Below are positions 46,783 through 54,108 of a stretch of 64,000 nt of DNA, in pieces; the first letter of the stretch is position 1; every line of letters starts with the position of its first letter. Made by a program: the position numbers and the translations under genes. Source of the stretch: Polyangia bacterium. GTDB lineage: Bacteria > Myxococcota_A > Polyangia > Nannocystales > Nannocystaceae. The notes under the pieces were generated by a model. That model had not been told where the DNA came from. It worked only from the letters and a program-made list of their open reading frames with translations, and did not search any database. Location: NCBI GenBank assembly GCA_030429545.1, contig JAUIFF010000003.1, positions 310,001-374,000 of the forward strand, read 5' to 3'.

Positions 46783-47101
46783 ATGTCCTATTGTGCATGT
46801 CAAACAACTGTCGATTCCAGCACGAAGTTCCCTCACATTTTTTGCGTCCTCACATACGACCCCCTCCCCAGCCTACAACATGTGACATTCAGCGCCCTCA
46901 ATCTAGTTGTACAGACATTTTACTACCGAAACGTGGCACCGCGCTACATTGCATATACAAAACGCGCACAATTTGTGTGGCCAAATATCGGGGTCGAACA
47001 TAGGCGTGTGCACCTGTCAACATCTGTCGACAAAATGGCCCAACACCTACGTGTTGAGCCATGCCGTACCAGGTGGGTATACACATACCCAAACGCGCGA
47101 T
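46783..47101. other. Gene-free spacer between two leftward lipoprotein genes
   Basis: AT-richer than its surroundings and without a plausible gene. It holds an exact iterated palindrome (46950-46959), a near-match TGTACAGACA (about 46913), and two small hairpins near 47037-47090 next to the stop of the upstream gene. Confidence 0.6.
47037..47060 (-). terminator. Probable terminator after the short Cys-rich lipoprotein gene
   Basis: GGC-C-CAACAC (47037-47046) with GTGTTG-A-GCC (47051-47060), loop CTAC. On the minus strand ATTTTG follows. A second hairpin GGGTAT/ATACCC (47075-47090) lies between it and the stop codon. Confidence 0.55.
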
Positions 47102-47812
47102 TTACCCGGGGTAGATGTCCTCGGGGACACAAAATGCCCCGCCACAGTCGTCGGTTGAGCCGCAGGAGCACATGTCCCCCTCTTGGCCACAAAATACGTC
47201 CGACGGCAGGCAATCGCCAAAGTCCTGACCGAGGTAACAGCGATCACTTCCCTTGCAGTCGGCGTCGGACTTGCACGATGGACGCAGGCATCCATTGGCA
47301 TCAAATGGAGAGCTCAACTCACCGCAGGCAAAGCCCTGGTTGCAGTTGACCGGGCCATCGCATTCAAACCCGGGAACGGGCGGACACTCGTCAATCCCGT
47401 CGGTGTCAGAGGTTGAGCCAGAGTCCGTGGTCGTGGCGTCAGTCTCGGATGTCGTGTCGGGGTCGGTCGTGCTCGAGTCGGTCGTCGCGTCGGTCGTGCC
47501 GTCTGTTGTGCCTTCTGTTTCTGTTGTCGGCTCGGAGGTTGTCGCATCGGTCGTCTCGGTGGTGCCCTCGGTGGTTTCCGAATCGGAGGTTCCATCGGTA
47601 CTCGCCTCCGAAGCACTACCGTCAGTCGCATCGGTGGTGGCCTCCGTCGTCTCTCCCGATCCTTCGCTGGTTTGCGCCTCGGTTGTCGCCTCGGTTGTCG
47701 CCTCAGACGTGCCCTCGCTGGTGCTGGCGTCGGTTGTCCCATTCATGCCAGGGCAGCCACCGAGAACAACCGTAGCCAGTAACAAAGTAGATAAAGTGCA
47801 GTGTCGATGCAT
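47102..47812 (-). CDS. Thr/Ser-rich lipoprotein with short Cys-rich C-terminus
   Basis: 236 residues from ATG 47812, with AAGG upstream. The lipobox is VVLGGCPG (C20). About 110 residues are almost only Thr, Ser, Glu, Asp, Gly and Ala, forming a flexible tether. The last 90 residues carry about 14 cysteines in a compact pattern (VNCNQGFACG, KSDADCKGSDRCYLG, CGQEGDMCSCGSTDDCGGAFC), resembling small disulfide-rich Dickkopf/EGF-like modules. Function unknown; probably surface-exposed. A frame open further upstream to 48025 is not homologous and is not counted. Confidence 0.75.
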   Translation of the reverse strand: MHRHCTLSTLLLATVVLGGCPGMNGTTDASTSEGTSEATTEATTEAQTSEGSGETTEATTDATDGSASEASTDGTSDSETTEGTTETTDATTSEPTTETEGTTDGTTDATTDSSTTDPDTTSETDATTTDSGSTSDTDGIDECPPVPGFECDGPVNCNQGFACGELSSPFDANGCLRPSCKSDADCKGSDRCYLGQDFGDCLPSDVFCGQEGDMCSCGSTDDCGGAFCVPEDIYPG

Positions 47813-48324
47813 ACGGCCTTGTAGCACGCCCGGCAATAGATGCCTACACAAGTATCCTATGGGCAATACGTCACCCGTGGCGGGCGGGTCCCCAGCCCAA
47901 CGGCCGGTGCCGGCTCTTCGTGTCCGAACCAGGCCGGGTGTCGCGGGAGTCCTCCCGGCGAGTTCGACAGCTGGCAGCAATGACCCCAACGGAGGGCACA
48001 GGGGAAGCCCGGTACACCGATTCAACCGGTTCGACCATCGCGTCGTCGGTGGGATCGACCGTGGTTTCGGTCATGGTCGGGCACGCTCGGGTCATGGTCG
48101 GACACGCTCGGTTCTTGTCGAGGAGGTCGTGATCGGGTCGGTGGTCTCGACGTCGCTAGTAGCAGCTTGTCGACCGATGTTCCTGCCAACAAGCCGCTGC
48201 CCAACACCTTCGACCCCGTGGTGTTTGGGCCACGCACACTGGCGTTAGGGCAAGCCCCGAAATCGGCCAGAAGCGAGTTCTCGCCACGATAAGGACGACC
48301 CAACGGTGATTTCAAACCGACAAC
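47813..48324. other. Gene-free stretch with a short tandem duplication
   Basis: I see no convincing gene. A 21-bp unit (GTCATGGTCGG then RCACGCTCGG) is duplicated at 48070-48090 and 48091-48111 with one mismatch. Several short frames on both strands overlap it with poor codon use. It should contain the promoter for the lipoprotein gene starting at 47812. Confidence 0.55.
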
Positions 48325-50772
48325 TCAGGCCCGCCGCGCGAGCACCCAGGTTGTAAACGGCAGGGCGAGGTAGCACAAAGCCCCGAGCGACAGCGTGGTC
48401 GAGATCCCCCAAATCATCGAACAGGCGACCGCCAACCCGCTTGCACATACACCAAAAGCGCCGTTGATACCCCACATCCATGGTCCCAAATCGGAACGCC
48501 TGGTTTTTTCGCCGCGCTGACGACAGCGCGCGAGCAGTTCGAGCCCAAGCGGGAAGCACAACCCCATCCCGAGGGCCGGAGGGGTGAGCAATGCGAGGCA
48601 CACCGCGATCCGCATGGGGATTGCGGCGGCACCCGTCGCTGCCATCACCGGGCCCTGCACGGCGTGTACGAGCACGACAAGTGCCCCGGGAATTAACGGA
48701 TACAACCGGGCCCACATGCCCCGGTGCAGCGGTACGCGCTGGCTCAACCAACTGCCGAGCCCAGTCGCCAGGATCAATCCGCCCAAGACCACTGCCAACG
48801 CCAATGTCGGATGCCCGAGGTAGACGTTGAGCTGCGAAAGCAGGCCAATCTCCACGAGCATAAAGCCAAACCCAATCAGCGCGAAGTAGCTACACGCGGC
48901 CACCACAACCGTCGGCCGGTAGGCCCGTAAGTCCTCGCGCCGGCGCCACAGGGGAACCACAATGGCTGTCACGGTCAGCAGCAGGCTCGCTAAAATTGCA
49001 TAGACAAGTGTTTGGGTGGCCCGCAGGTTCCCCAAAAACGCGAGGTCGAGGGCACCGACGGCCTTCGGATCTTGCAACCATGCCCCGGGCCGGAGCATGT
49101 TGAAGAAAAACGGGCGATCGTCGGTTGGCGGGGTCAGGTCGAGCGGCTGTTGCTGGCCCCACCGCCAAAGCTCGGCCGACGACGTGATTTCACAGAGCTC
49201 GCGCAACAACGCCTGCCTAGGCAACCTGCGTGGGGTGAGCATCATGTTGACACCCAGGCGCACGGCCTCGCGCTGCATCCGATCCTGGTCGGCCGCCGAA
49301 AACGGCTGTGGCGAGACCAGCAACGTTGCGATGTTGTGATGTTGCAACACCATCAAATGCTCGCGCGGCGACTTCACACCACGGTTGAACAGGGCCTGCA
49401 TCGCCACCGCGATCATGCGGGCCGTCTCCCCGGGCGAGTCGGCTTTGAACCACCGTGAGACCGTAAAAATCCCGTCGGGCTGCAGTCGCGCCAAAAACAA
49501 CTCCCAGGCCTCCACCGTGTACAAACCGTTTTCAGACAGGCTGTAGGCACCGGCACCAGTCGAGGCCCAGGTGTCGATAAGCGACATCGTGAGGACCGAA
49601 AATTGCCGTGTTTCGCGGGCGAGGTAGCTACGGGCTTCGTCGTGAACCAGCTCGACACCGGGCAATCCGGCAAGCCCAGAAAACCCGGCAAAGCGCTTGG
49701 TGTGGAGGTCGACGATCGCCTTGTTGAGTTCAATGCCGACGACCGGCTTGTGCCCAACCCGCACCGCCTCGAGCACGTCCCGACCGCCACCGACACCGAT
49801 GATTGCAGCAGGCCCCGAGGGCCGCATGCGATGGGCAAACGAGGTCACGTCCCACTCGAGGTAGCCGTGGCTATGGGGGCCCGCGGCGATGTGGGCCATG
49901 TTGGTGCCGGCCGCCCCGTCGATCAGGATGGCCCGTTGGGGAATCGGACGCCGAAACTCGTTGGGCATGAGCCGCCCCGGCCCCCACAACATCGGTGGCG
50001 CCGGAACAGTTTTCGACACCGTCACCCGCGAGTGGGTATTCCATGCAGTTACATCGAATAGCTCGGGGTTTTCCCGCAGCCCCTTGACCCACGCCGGACG
50101 CAGCCATGGCTGGGCCTGACTGGCGTGGACCACCGTGACCAAAATCAGCGCGATCGGGAGTACCGCGTGGCGCCACAGGTTGCCAGCTGCCCGTTGTTGG
50201 GCTGCCGCGACCATGGCAAAGCACAGGCCGGCCACCGAGATCAATGTACTCACAAGTAAAATCGCAGACCCGGCATCGAGCAGGTCGAGCACCCAGACGA
50301 TCGCTACACACCCTGCTGCGGCACCAATCAGGTCAGCCGCGTAGATCCGGCCAGCGGGTAGCCCGGCACGGGTCAGCCCGAGGGTCAGGGCAATACCGGT
50401 GCAGACAAACGGCAGCGCGAGGCCACAACCCACCCCGAGCAGCCCGGCAAACGACATGAAGTCGGTCACCGGCAACAACGGGTTGGCCATCACCCACATC
50501 AGGGCAAGTGGGGTCACGACGGCCGCGGCGATCGTCGAGCTGGCCATCCGCGCAACGACGGCCTCGCGCCCAAACCACCGCGCCCCGACAAACACCAACA
50601 CCGCGCCCACGGTCATTCCGAGCATCGCCAGCGCGATGACGAAAAATGCCAGGTGGTACCAGGCAATGACGCTGATAATTCGCGTCATCAGGATCTCGAG
50701 CATGAGGCTGGCAGCGGCGAGTAAGAACACCCCGACGTACAGCCCGATGCCCTGACTGCGCGGCTCAGCCAT
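48325..50772 (-). CDS. Membrane-embedded spermidine-synthase-like protein
   Basis: 815 residues. Hydrophobic blocks of about six to seven segments each flank a central soluble domain. The soluble part (about 270-500) has AIIGVGGGRDVLEAVRVGHKPVVGIELN, the SAM/decarboxylated-SAM pocket of spermidine synthases, then VELVHDEARSYL and LTMSLIDTWAST where the catalytic Asp loop is expected. Related fused proteins are common in delta-proteobacteria and myxobacteria; whether they make polyamines is not established. ATG 50772 overlaps the stop of the upstream lipoprotein gene by 8 bp, so translation is coupled and the two proteins may work together at the membrane. Confidence 0.8.
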   Translation of the reverse strand: MAEPRSQGIGLYVGVFLLAAASLMLEILMTRIISVIAWYHLAFFVIALAMLGMTVGAVLVFVGARWFGREAVVARMASSTIAAAVVTPLALMWVMANPLLPVTDFMSFAGLLGVGCGLALPFVCTGIALTLGLTRAGLPAGRIYAADLIGAAAGCVAIVWVLDLLDAGSAILLVSTLISVAGLCFAMVAAAQQRAAGNLWRHAVLPIALILVTVVHASQAQPWLRPAWVKGLRENPELFDVTAWNTHSRVTVSKTVPAPPMLWGPGRLMPNEFRRPIPQRAILIDGAAGTNMAHIAAGPHSHGYLEWDVTSFAHRMRPSGPAAIIGVGGGRDVLEAVRVGHKPVVGIELNKAIVDLHTKRFAGFSGLAGLPGVELVHDEARSYLARETRQFSVLTMSLIDTWASTGAGAYSLSENGLYTVEAWELFLARLQPDGIFTVSRWFKADSPGETARMIAVAMQALFNRGVKSPREHLMVLQHHNIATLLVSPQPFSAADQDRMQREAVRLGVNMMLTPRRLPRQALLRELCEITSSAELWRWGQQQPLDLTPPTDDRPFFFNMLRPGAWLQDPKAVGALDLAFLGNLRATQTLVYAILASLLLTVTAIVVPLWRRREDLRAYRPTVVVAACSYFALIGFGFMLVEIGLLSQLNVYLGHPTLALAVVLGGLILATGLGSWLSQRVPLHRGMWARLYPLIPGALVVLVHAVQGPVMAATGAAAIPMRIAVCLALLTPPALGMGLCFPLGLELLARCRQRGEKTRRSDLGPWMWGINGAFGVCASGLAVACSMIWGISTTLSLGALCYLALPFTTWVLARRA

Positions 50773-52237
50773 TGGGGTCGTTGCAGGTGACGTTGTTGAT
50801 CTGCCCTCCGCTCATGTCGGAGTAGGTATACGGGCTGTTGAGACCTTCGTAAAAGTCAAACTCATAGGTCTCGGGATGGATGCGATAGGCCCGGGTACCG
50901 CCTAGGGGCACGGCCCAGATGTAGCCGTCGATGTCGACACCAATGCCGCGGTAGTTCGCCTGGTCGGGCAAGAGCACGGTATCTCCGACCTCCATCGTCT
51001 CCATGTCGACCCAGCCGACCCCGCCCGAGGTCGCCGACCAGATCCGGCCCTGGAGATCCTGGGCGACCCCCGAACCACCGCTGCCGGGCAATGAGCCAAT
51101 GATGTTTGCCCACTGCTTGGTCTCGTAGTCAAAGCGCCGCGGCGAGTCGTCCCACACCCGGCCGTTGGTGTCGACTGTGATGCCATACGAGCCCCCGGAG
51201 AAAATCTCGTATTCGAGGGTTTCGTAGTCGACCCGGGCGATCCGCCCCTGGCCAAACACGTAAAACCACATGTTGTTCTCGGGGTCGACCGCGGCTCCGT
51301 AGGCGCCAAATCCCGGTGTATTTGCACCGAACAGGCACGACAGATCCGACTCGGGGATGTGGGTCGACGCCAGGGTCTCACCGGTATCGCCCGAGATCCG
51401 GTGGACGTAGATCCCCGACGGCCCGCAACGCCCGGGCATGTCCCCCATGGCCCCCGTCATGGTCCAGATTTCTTGGTTGTCGTACTCGCAGGTTTCTTCG
51501 TTGTAGACACCCGAGGTCCAGGCCACGGGCCGCTGGACTGTCATGTCGGGGAAGTCTTGAAACCACGCGATGCACTCATCCTCGGCAAACGGCAAGACGT
51601 CGTCCTTGCCGGTCGATGTGTCGATCACGCCGTTGTTGTTGCGGTCCTCGCAAAACTCCTCGCGCGACCAAATTTTGGTGAGGCCGACATAGCGGTTGGC
51701 GACCACCACGGCCTTGCCATCGACACTCACCGAAGTGCGGGAGGGGCTGCCGCTTTGGTCGGCACGGGTGTAGTAGCGGCCCTCCTCCTCGAGGGTGCGG
51801 GTGTTGAGTTTGGTCACCGTGTGTTCGGCGCTGTTTGCCAACCACACATAGCTCCAGTCGGTGTTGCCACACTTGGCTTGACAGGCGTCCTGGCCAAAGT
51901 CGATGTCGGTGCCGACATCAAACTTGATGGTTGTGCTGCTGTCGGAGGTCGAGCTTGTCGAGTCCTCGGTCGGGTCGCTGGTTGTTGTCGTCGTGGCATC
52001 CGAGTCGCTGGCGGTCTCGCTGCCGGATGGGTCGGTCGAACCAGACGAGCTATCAGAGCCGGCACTTGTCGGCCCCGCACTCGTTGGCACCACGGTTGCC
52101 GAGGCGGACTCGCTGCCGGACTCCGTGGCTGCCGGCTCCCCGCTACCGCACCCGACCAACAGACCACAGGCGAGGATGCATCCGAGCTTTTTACCCCTCG
52201 GTTCGCGGCACAATTGTATGTTCATTGGGTAGCGCAT
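50765..52237 (-). CDS. Lipoprotein with virginiamycin-B-lyase/SMP-30-like propeller
   Basis: 490 residues. GGAGG sits 6 bp before ATG 52237, a strong ribosome site. The lipobox is GLLVGCGSG (C30), followed by a 70-residue Ser/Thr/Asp tether. The body has propeller-type strands repeated as YGAAVDPENNMWFYVFGQGRIARVD, YGITVDTNGRVWDD, VAQDLQGRIWSATSGGVGWVD and GIGVDIDGYIWAVPLGG, matching streptogramin-lyase/SMP-30-like repeats. An N-terminal pair of cysteines (CQAKCGN) may form a disulfide. Ligand unknown. It is translationally coupled to the membrane spermidine-synthase-like gene and divergent from the alkyltransferase-like gene. Confidence 0.82.
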   Translation of the reverse strand: MRYPMNIQLCREPRGKKLGCILACGLLVGCGSGEPAATESGSESASATVVPTSAGPTSAGSDSSSGSTDPSGSETASDSDATTTTTSDPTEDSTSSTSDSSTTIKFDVGTDIDFGQDACQAKCGNTDWSYVWLANSAEHTVTKLNTRTLEEEGRYYTRADQSGSPSRTSVSVDGKAVVVANRYVGLTKIWSREEFCEDRNNNGVIDTSTGKDDVLPFAEDECIAWFQDFPDMTVQRPVAWTSGVYNEETCEYDNQEIWTMTGAMGDMPGRCGPSGIYVHRISGDTGETLASTHIPESDLSCLFGANTPGFGAYGAAVDPENNMWFYVFGQGRIARVDYETLEYEIFSGGSYGITVDTNGRVWDDSPRRFDYETKQWANIIGSLPGSGGSGVAQDLQGRIWSATSGGVGWVDMETMEVGDTVLLPDQANYRGIGVDIDGYIWAVPLGGTRAYRIHPETYEFDFYEGLNSPYTYSDMSGGQINNVTCNDPNG

Positions 52238-52315
52238 CTTCAACCTCCAGCCTGTCGTATCGAACCACACACAGCTGAGACACACACCTCCCACAAACGA
52301 GGACATTTCCGGTAT

Positions 52316-52624
52316 ATGCACCCAAACTACCGCGCCATCTACATGACCGTGCAACGAATCCCCCCGGGAAAGGTCGCTTCGTATGGGCAAATTGCCCGGC
52401 TCGCTGGGCTTCCAGGGCGGGCTCGCCAGGTCGGCTACGCCCTGCATGCACTGCCACCCGGCAGCCCGGTGCCGTGGTTTCGCGTGGTCAATGCCCGTGG
52501 GCAGATCAGCCAGCGGGAGACCACGGGCGCGGCCAATCGCCAACGCGACGCCCTCGAAGCCGACGGCGTCGATGTCGACGACCGCGGGCGTATCGACCTC
52601 AAACAGTTTGGCTGGCGCGCCTAG
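52316..52624 (+). CDS. Alkyltransferase-like protein (ATL, MGMT fold without acceptor Cys)
   Basis: 102 residues from ATG 52316. The winged-helix MGMT domain is recognisable: TVQRIPPGKVASYGQIARLAGLPGRARQVGYAL then LPPGSPVPWFRVVNARGQIS. In O6-methylguanine methyltransferases the motif is PCHRV; here it is PWFRV, with Trp in place of the alkyl-accepting Cys, the defining feature of ATL proteins. These bind O6-alkylguanine and hand the lesion to nucleotide excision repair. Divergent from the propeller lipoprotein gene, with 78 bp between them. Confidence 0.9.
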   Translation: MHPNYRAIYMTVQRIPPGKVASYGQIARLAGLPGRARQVGYALHALPPGSPVPWFRVVNARGQISQRETTGAANRQRDALEADGVDVDDRGRIDLKQFGWRA

Positions 52625-52878
52625 CCCGGGGAACTTGATGTAACTACAACCTCCTTACGACGCAGCAAAACTCCGCGGCGATGCTCGGGTTTGCCCGTGA
52701 CTGGCGATAAGCAGGCCACGGCAGGCCGCAGGCAGACCGCAGGCAGCGTGTCAGTGATCCGATCGGGATCACCCCGCGTTTTTCTCGCGTGAATCGCTTG
52801 CGAGCCCGACCCCGAACCGGGCATCCTTCCCCCGCGCGCTGCGACCATCACGGCGCCAGCCAGCGAGGGGAAATCGAC
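52625..52878. other. Intergenic spacer
   Basis: It holds one exact iterated palindrome (52639-52648), a few GCAGGC-type short repeats near 52715-52750, and GATCCGATCGGGATC (52755-52770), a small foldback. No gene seen. Confidence 0.5.
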
Positions 52879-53550
52879 GTGTCATCAAGTGTCTCTACCA
52901 ACGTACTCATGGGTGTCACCCGCCGTGTTGTCGACCAGTTCACCCAGCAGGGCCTGTTGTTCACCGCGCTCGATGTCTCCAACGTCGTCAAAAAAAGCCT
53001 GCGCCAGGTTCGTCACCGCGAAGTCGCCCCACTCGTGCGCGAGTTGTTCGACGAAAAATCGATGGGTACCGACTACACGCGCACGTTGATCGATGTGATG
53101 GCCGGTGGCACGAAACGTGTACAAGCATATTTGTACCACCTGCGCCAGGATCAACCGACCCAATACGACCAGGCCCAACGGTCAAAAATCGCCATGGCGC
53201 CGGTCGTGAGTACGGCTGTCGGCGACGATACCGTACTCGACCCCAACATCCGCGAGCTCGAACTCAAACCCGGTGCCGACGGACGCCTGCGGGTGCCCAA
53301 AAAGCTGATTGAGCGCGCCGGGATCAACACCGACCGGGTCGCCGTGTACCTGGTCGCCGACGGCCCCGACCTGCAGCTGACCAACCCCGGAGGCGGCGAC
53401 CCCAACGAGCAGCCAATCGCGGTGTTGAGCTATGCCCACCCGTCGCTGCTGCACATTCCCCGCCAGTTCGTCTACCCGTTCGACCCAGACTCCGAAATCC
53501 TCGCCCGGGTCGACGACGATGGATTGTTTATCGAGGGCATGCCGCGCTAG
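52879..53550 (+). CDS. Hypothetical protein
   Basis: 223 residues from GTG 52879, which has GAGGGG 9 bp upstream. The frame is open further upstream but reads as Arg/Pro-rich low-quality sequence. The N-terminal half is helical (VTRRVVDQFTQQGLLFTALDVSNVVKKSLRQVRH) with basic residues that could bind nucleic acid. The C-terminal half has LRVPKKLIERAGINTDRVAVYLV, which looks like a short beta-barrel of the SpoVT/AbrB or translation-regulator kind, but I would not name it. No signal peptide. Isolated gene. Confidence 0.6.
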   Translation: MSSSVSTNVLMGVTRRVVDQFTQQGLLFTALDVSNVVKKSLRQVRHREVAPLVRELFDEKSMGTDYTRTLIDVMAGGTKRVQAYLYHLRQDQPTQYDQAQRSKIAMAPVVSTAVGDDTVLDPNIRELELKPGADGRLRVPKKLIERAGINTDRVAVYLVADGPDLQLTNPGGGDPNEQPIAVLSYAHPSLLHIPRQFVYPFDPDSEILARVDDDGLFIEGMPR

Positions 53551-53758
53551 CGGGGAGCACCAACACAAGCCGACTTCGGGGTCGACGTCGCAGTGACGGT
53601 CGCGTCGACTTCGATTGAGGACCGGCACGCTGCTTGCGAGTACGGGGTTTTGCCACGCCAGTTACGTACGCCTCGGGGAGCTGACTTTGGGCTACGCTTG
53701 GAGCTGTTGGCAGTCACCGGAGCATCGCCACGTTCGACATGAGGAGTCGAGCACCCGT

Positions 53759-53939
53759 GGTTTAGGACCCGAGTACGACCACCAACTTCAGGTTTTACCG
53801 TCCGAGTTCCACGCAACTCCTACAACCGGTTAGGGCCCGAGCCCAGCTTCCGCGCTAGACCGGTTTTTTTAGAAGTGGCTCCAACGCGTGCGTATCTGAC
53901 GGCGAAGTAGTCGGGAGCGTTGTGCTCGGGTCCTAAACC
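53759..53939. repeat. 15-bp perfect inverted repeat bracketing 181 bp
   Basis: GGTTTAGGACCCGAG (53759-53773) and CTCGGGTCCTAAACC (53925-53939) are perfect complements. Inside, CGAC (53776-53779) can pair with GTCG (53910-53913) and ACTTC (53785-53789) with GAAGT (53904-53908), extending the foldback. It could be a structured RNA or a small non-autonomous mobile element. I saw no second copy and no obvious target duplication. Confidence 0.75.
53824..53870 (+). terminator. Intrinsic terminator inside the inverted repeat
   Basis: AACCGGT-TAG (53824-53833) pairs with CTA-g-ACCGGTT (53855-53865), followed by a run of T to 53870. The stem is about 10 bp with one bulge. Confidence 0.7.
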
Positions 53940-54108
53940 GGCGTGCGTAACGCGCCGAGGTGGGTAGCCTTGACCGCCTCGGAAACCGTTGCATGTCCAC
54001 TGATCAAGATCACCGGCAGTGCCCCGAGCACACGGTTCCCAAACGACTGCTCGCCGTCCCAGTTACACGCCCTTCGAGTGGTGGGTCGCGCCCACTACCA
54101 AGGTCCCG

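Larger units (their letters stand above)
53551..54108. other. Gene-free stretch with long inverted repeat and terminator
   Basis: 558 bp without a good gene. It holds the 15-bp inverted repeat and the intrinsic terminator listed separately, and a near-match of the iterated palindrome at about 53990. The presence of a terminator about 270 bp after the last stop suggests a separate short transcript. Confidence 0.6.

Noticed and set aside
51359..52315. A 421-codon rightward frame ending in the alkyltransferase-like gene
   Set aside because: Only the last 102 codons have homology. The rest is antisense to the propeller lipoprotein, which has its own lipobox and strong ribosome site.
53551..54108. 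Retron or RNase P/tmRNA in the structured spacer
   Set aside because: No reverse transcriptase gene is adjacent and none of the conserved RNase P or tmRNA core sequences were seen.
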